A stretch of 7,611 nt of DNA from Acidobacteriota bacterium (GTDB lineage Bacteria > Acidobacteriota > Vicinamibacteria > Fen-336), in NCBI GenBank assembly GCA_003155335.1, contig PMCG01000368.1, positions 7,332 to 14,942 on the forward strand, written 5' to 3'. This document shows, in pieces, positions 6,287 through 7,611 of the stretch (position 1 is the first letter of the stretch; every line of letters begins with the position of its first letter). The notes beneath the pieces are model-generated. The model was not told the DNA's origin, did not search any database, and was given only the letters and a program-made list of their open reading frames with translations. Position numbers and translations under genes: made by a program.

Positions 6287-7426
6287 ATGGCGCTGAGCAG
6301 AGACGACGACGTCGCCACGCTGATCGGCCACAGGCACTACGCGAAGGCCATCGAGCTGATCAAGGAGCGGCTCAAGGGCGGCCCGCCCGACCCCCACCTG
6401 CGTCTGCAACTGGCCGACGCGCTCGTCTTCGCAGGGCGGGATCGCGAGGCAGTGATGATCCTGCAGGCGCTCGCGGACGAGTACGCCCAGGACGGCTTCG
6501 CTGCCAAGGCGATCTCCGTACTCAAGAAGATCCAGAAGATCGACCCTGGCCGGCGCGACATCGAGGCCAAGCTCGCCGCGCTCATCGAAACGAAACAGCG
6601 GCTGGCCGCGACCGTGCCGTTCACCCCGCCGTCCAGCCTGCCCGAGTTCGGCATGGAGGAGATCGGCACCGAGCCGGACATCGGTTTTGAGGCGACGGTA
6701 CCGACGCCTGTGCACCGCGCACGCGTCGTCGATCTCGACCTCCTGGCCGGGGACGAGCAATACCTGCCGGAGCTGTCGCCCGCGAACCAAGCGACGCCGC
6801 TCACAGGTGAGATCGGCGATGACTTCGTGCTCGAGCCGCTGGGCGACGGCGAAGCCCTCGAACTCGATCCCGCGGACGTCGAGCCCTTGCCCGAAGGCGT
6901 GCCGACCGCCAAGCCGATCGTGGACGCGGCGTTCACCAACGACCTGCTGTCGATCATCGATGGCCTGTTCCCGTCTGGCGCGAGCGTGGAGACGACGCTG
7001 GCTGCGGACGAAGTACCTGTCGCGGGCCGGCAGATCGTCGTCAGCCCGCTCTTCAAGGACTTCTCCCTCGACGAGATGGTCGCCGTCATCCAGGGACTCA
7101 AGCTCATCACCCTCGACCCGCGCAAGGTGATCCTGCGGCAGGGCGACCCGGGAGGCAGCCTCTACGTCCTCACGTCGGGTCGCGTGCGCGCGTTCGTCAA
7201 GAGCGCCGAGGGAAAGCAGACCCCGCTGGCCGACCTCGATGAGGGGGCCTTCTTCGGCGAGATGTCCGTCCTGACGGGCAAACCGCGCAACGCCACGATC
7301 GTCGCGGTCACGCGCTGCGAGCTGCTCGAGCTCGATCGCGCCACGCTCGACAGCATCGTCGCGAGACACCCGCGCGTCTGGGACGTCTTGCAGGAGTTCG
7401 CGCGGCAGCGGAGCCAGACGCGCTGA
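6287..7426 (+). CDS. TPR-like and cyclic-nucleotide-binding-domain protein
   Basis: The product has 379 residues. Residues 8-105 form TPR-like helical pairs, with HYAKAIELIKERLKGGPPDPHLRLQLADAL, then AVMILQALADEYAQDGFAAKAISVLKKIQKIDPG. Residues 110-250 are an acidic, Pro-rich linker that is probably flexible. Residues 255-370 are a cyclic-nucleotide-binding domain of the CAP family, including VILRQGDPGGSLYVLTSGRVR and the phosphate-binding cassette FFGEMSVLTGKPRNAT. The cassette Glu (E325) and Arg (R334) are both present, so ligand binding (cAMP or cGMP) is plausible. There is no DNA-binding helix-turn-helix, so it is not a CRP-type regulator. It more likely acts as a cytoplasmic scaffold whose protein contacts respond to ligand. 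ATG 6287 has AAAGGGG just upstream and follows the predicted transcription start by about 22 nt, and the TPR begins there. It appears monocistronic. Confidence 0.9.
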   Translation: MALSRDDDVATLIGHRHYAKAIELIKERLKGGPPDPHLRLQLADALVFAGRDREAVMILQALADEYAQDGFAAKAISVLKKIQKIDPGRRDIEAKLAALIETKQRLAATVPFTPPSSLPEFGMEEIGTEPDIGFEATVPTPVHRARVVDLDLLAGDEQYLPELSPANQATPLTGEIGDDFVLEPLGDGEALELDPADVEPLPEGVPTAKPIVDAAFTNDLLSIIDGLFPSGASVETTLAADEVPVAGRQIVVSPLFKDFSLDEMVAVIQGLKLITLDPRKVILRQGDPGGSLYVLTSGRVRAFVKSAEGKQTPLADLDEGAFFGEMSVLTGKPRNATIVAVTRCELLELDRATLDSIVARHPRVWDVLQEFARQRSQTR

Positions 7427-7445
7427 GTCGCTACTGCGCGCCCGA

Positions 7446-7475
7446 TTGACGCCGCCTCCAGGGTTCGATTACACT
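7446..7475 (+). promoter_or_regulatory. Promoter of the tRNA-Gln gene
   Basis: TTGACG (7446-7451, five of six) and TACACT (7470-7475, four of six) are 18 bp apart. The predicted start near 7482 lies about nine bases before the mature tRNA, as is usual for an independently transcribed tRNA. Confidence 0.65.
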
Positions 7476-7490
7476 CTGTTTTCCTCCTGC

Positions 7491-7564
7491 TGGGAGGTCG
7501 TCCAACGGTAAGACACGTGGCTCTGGACCATGGAATCGGGGTTCGAATCCCTGCCTCCCAGCCA
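7491..7564 (+). tRNA. tRNA-Gln (anticodon CUG)
   Basis: A full cloverleaf can be drawn. The acceptor stem TGGGAGG/CCTCCCA is followed by discriminator G and an encoded CCA (7562-7564). The D arm is GTC..GAC around AACGGTAA. The anticodon stem CGTGG/CCATG encloses the loop CTCTGGA, with anticodon CTG at 7523-7525. The T arm carries TTCGAAT. The U1 start, the CUCUGGA loop and the 74-nt length match bacterial tRNA-Gln. It decodes CAG, a frequent Gln codon in a GC-rich genome. Confidence 0.97.
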
Positions 7565-7611
7565 ATCCAGTAACAGCTCGATTGCGATTCCGCGTCGATG
7601 GCGCCGGCGCT
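7565..7611. other. Window tail after the tRNA
   Basis: The last 47 bases hold no hairpin with a T tract, no second tRNA and no start signal I can support. No repeat of the tRNA 3' end is visible, so there is no sign of an integration site inside the window. Confidence 0.4.

Noticed and set aside
6275..7369. 364-codon - strand open frame opposite the TPR/CNBD gene
   Set aside because: Composition typical of an antisense mirror; the + strand has clear TPR and CNBD signatures.
7491..7611. tRNA-Gln 3' end as an integration (att) site
   Set aside because: No integrase gene and no second copy of the tRNA end occur in the window.

Overview
The window is GC-rich bacterial chromosome. A 965-residue TonB-dependent receptor with an N-terminal carboxypeptidase-regulatory-like domain, a PEGA-domain envelope protein with an aromatic Gly/Tyr/Pro-rich stretch, a WD40 lipoprotein and a TPR plus cyclic-nucleotide-binding protein together suggest an Acidobacteriota genome, possibly of the Vicinamibacteria type. 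This is inference from gene content; no rRNA or other taxonomic marker is present.

Layout. Positions 8-498 (+) hold a WD40-repeat lipoprotein whose frame is broken near 341-348. Convergent to it, 568-1120 (-) is a complete YefM/YoeB-type toxin-antitoxin operon with a palindromic operator-promoter at 1142-1171 and a weak terminator at 541-558. A strong intrinsic terminator (1182-1214, -) closes the next gene on the same strand, a large TonB-dependent receptor (1236-4133, -), which has a predicted promoter at 4278-4305 and a stably folding 5' leader. A gene-poor stretch rich in inverted repeats (4284-4622) separates it from a secreted PEGA-domain protein (4623-5183, -). A divergent intergenic region (5184-5551) follows. 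Then, on the + strand, come an uncharacterised HExxH putative metallopeptidase (5552-6199), a TPR/CNBD protein with its own TTGACA promoter (6287-7426), and tRNA-Gln(CUG) with promoter (7446-7564). The last 47 bases show nothing recognisable.

How the genes work together. The only tightly linked functional unit is the toxin-antitoxin pair, whose frames overlap by 17 nt. The other genes appear to be single transcription units with their own signals. The receptor and PEGA protein both act in the envelope, and the TPR/CNBD protein is probably a cytoplasmic ligand-sensing scaffold, but nothing in the sequence ties them into one pathway. I did not find a clear new multi-gene system. The items most worth a second look are the HExxH protein with its conserved-looking HTEGFF segment, the structured receptor leader, the TGTACA-type toxin-antitoxin operator and the WD40 frameshift.
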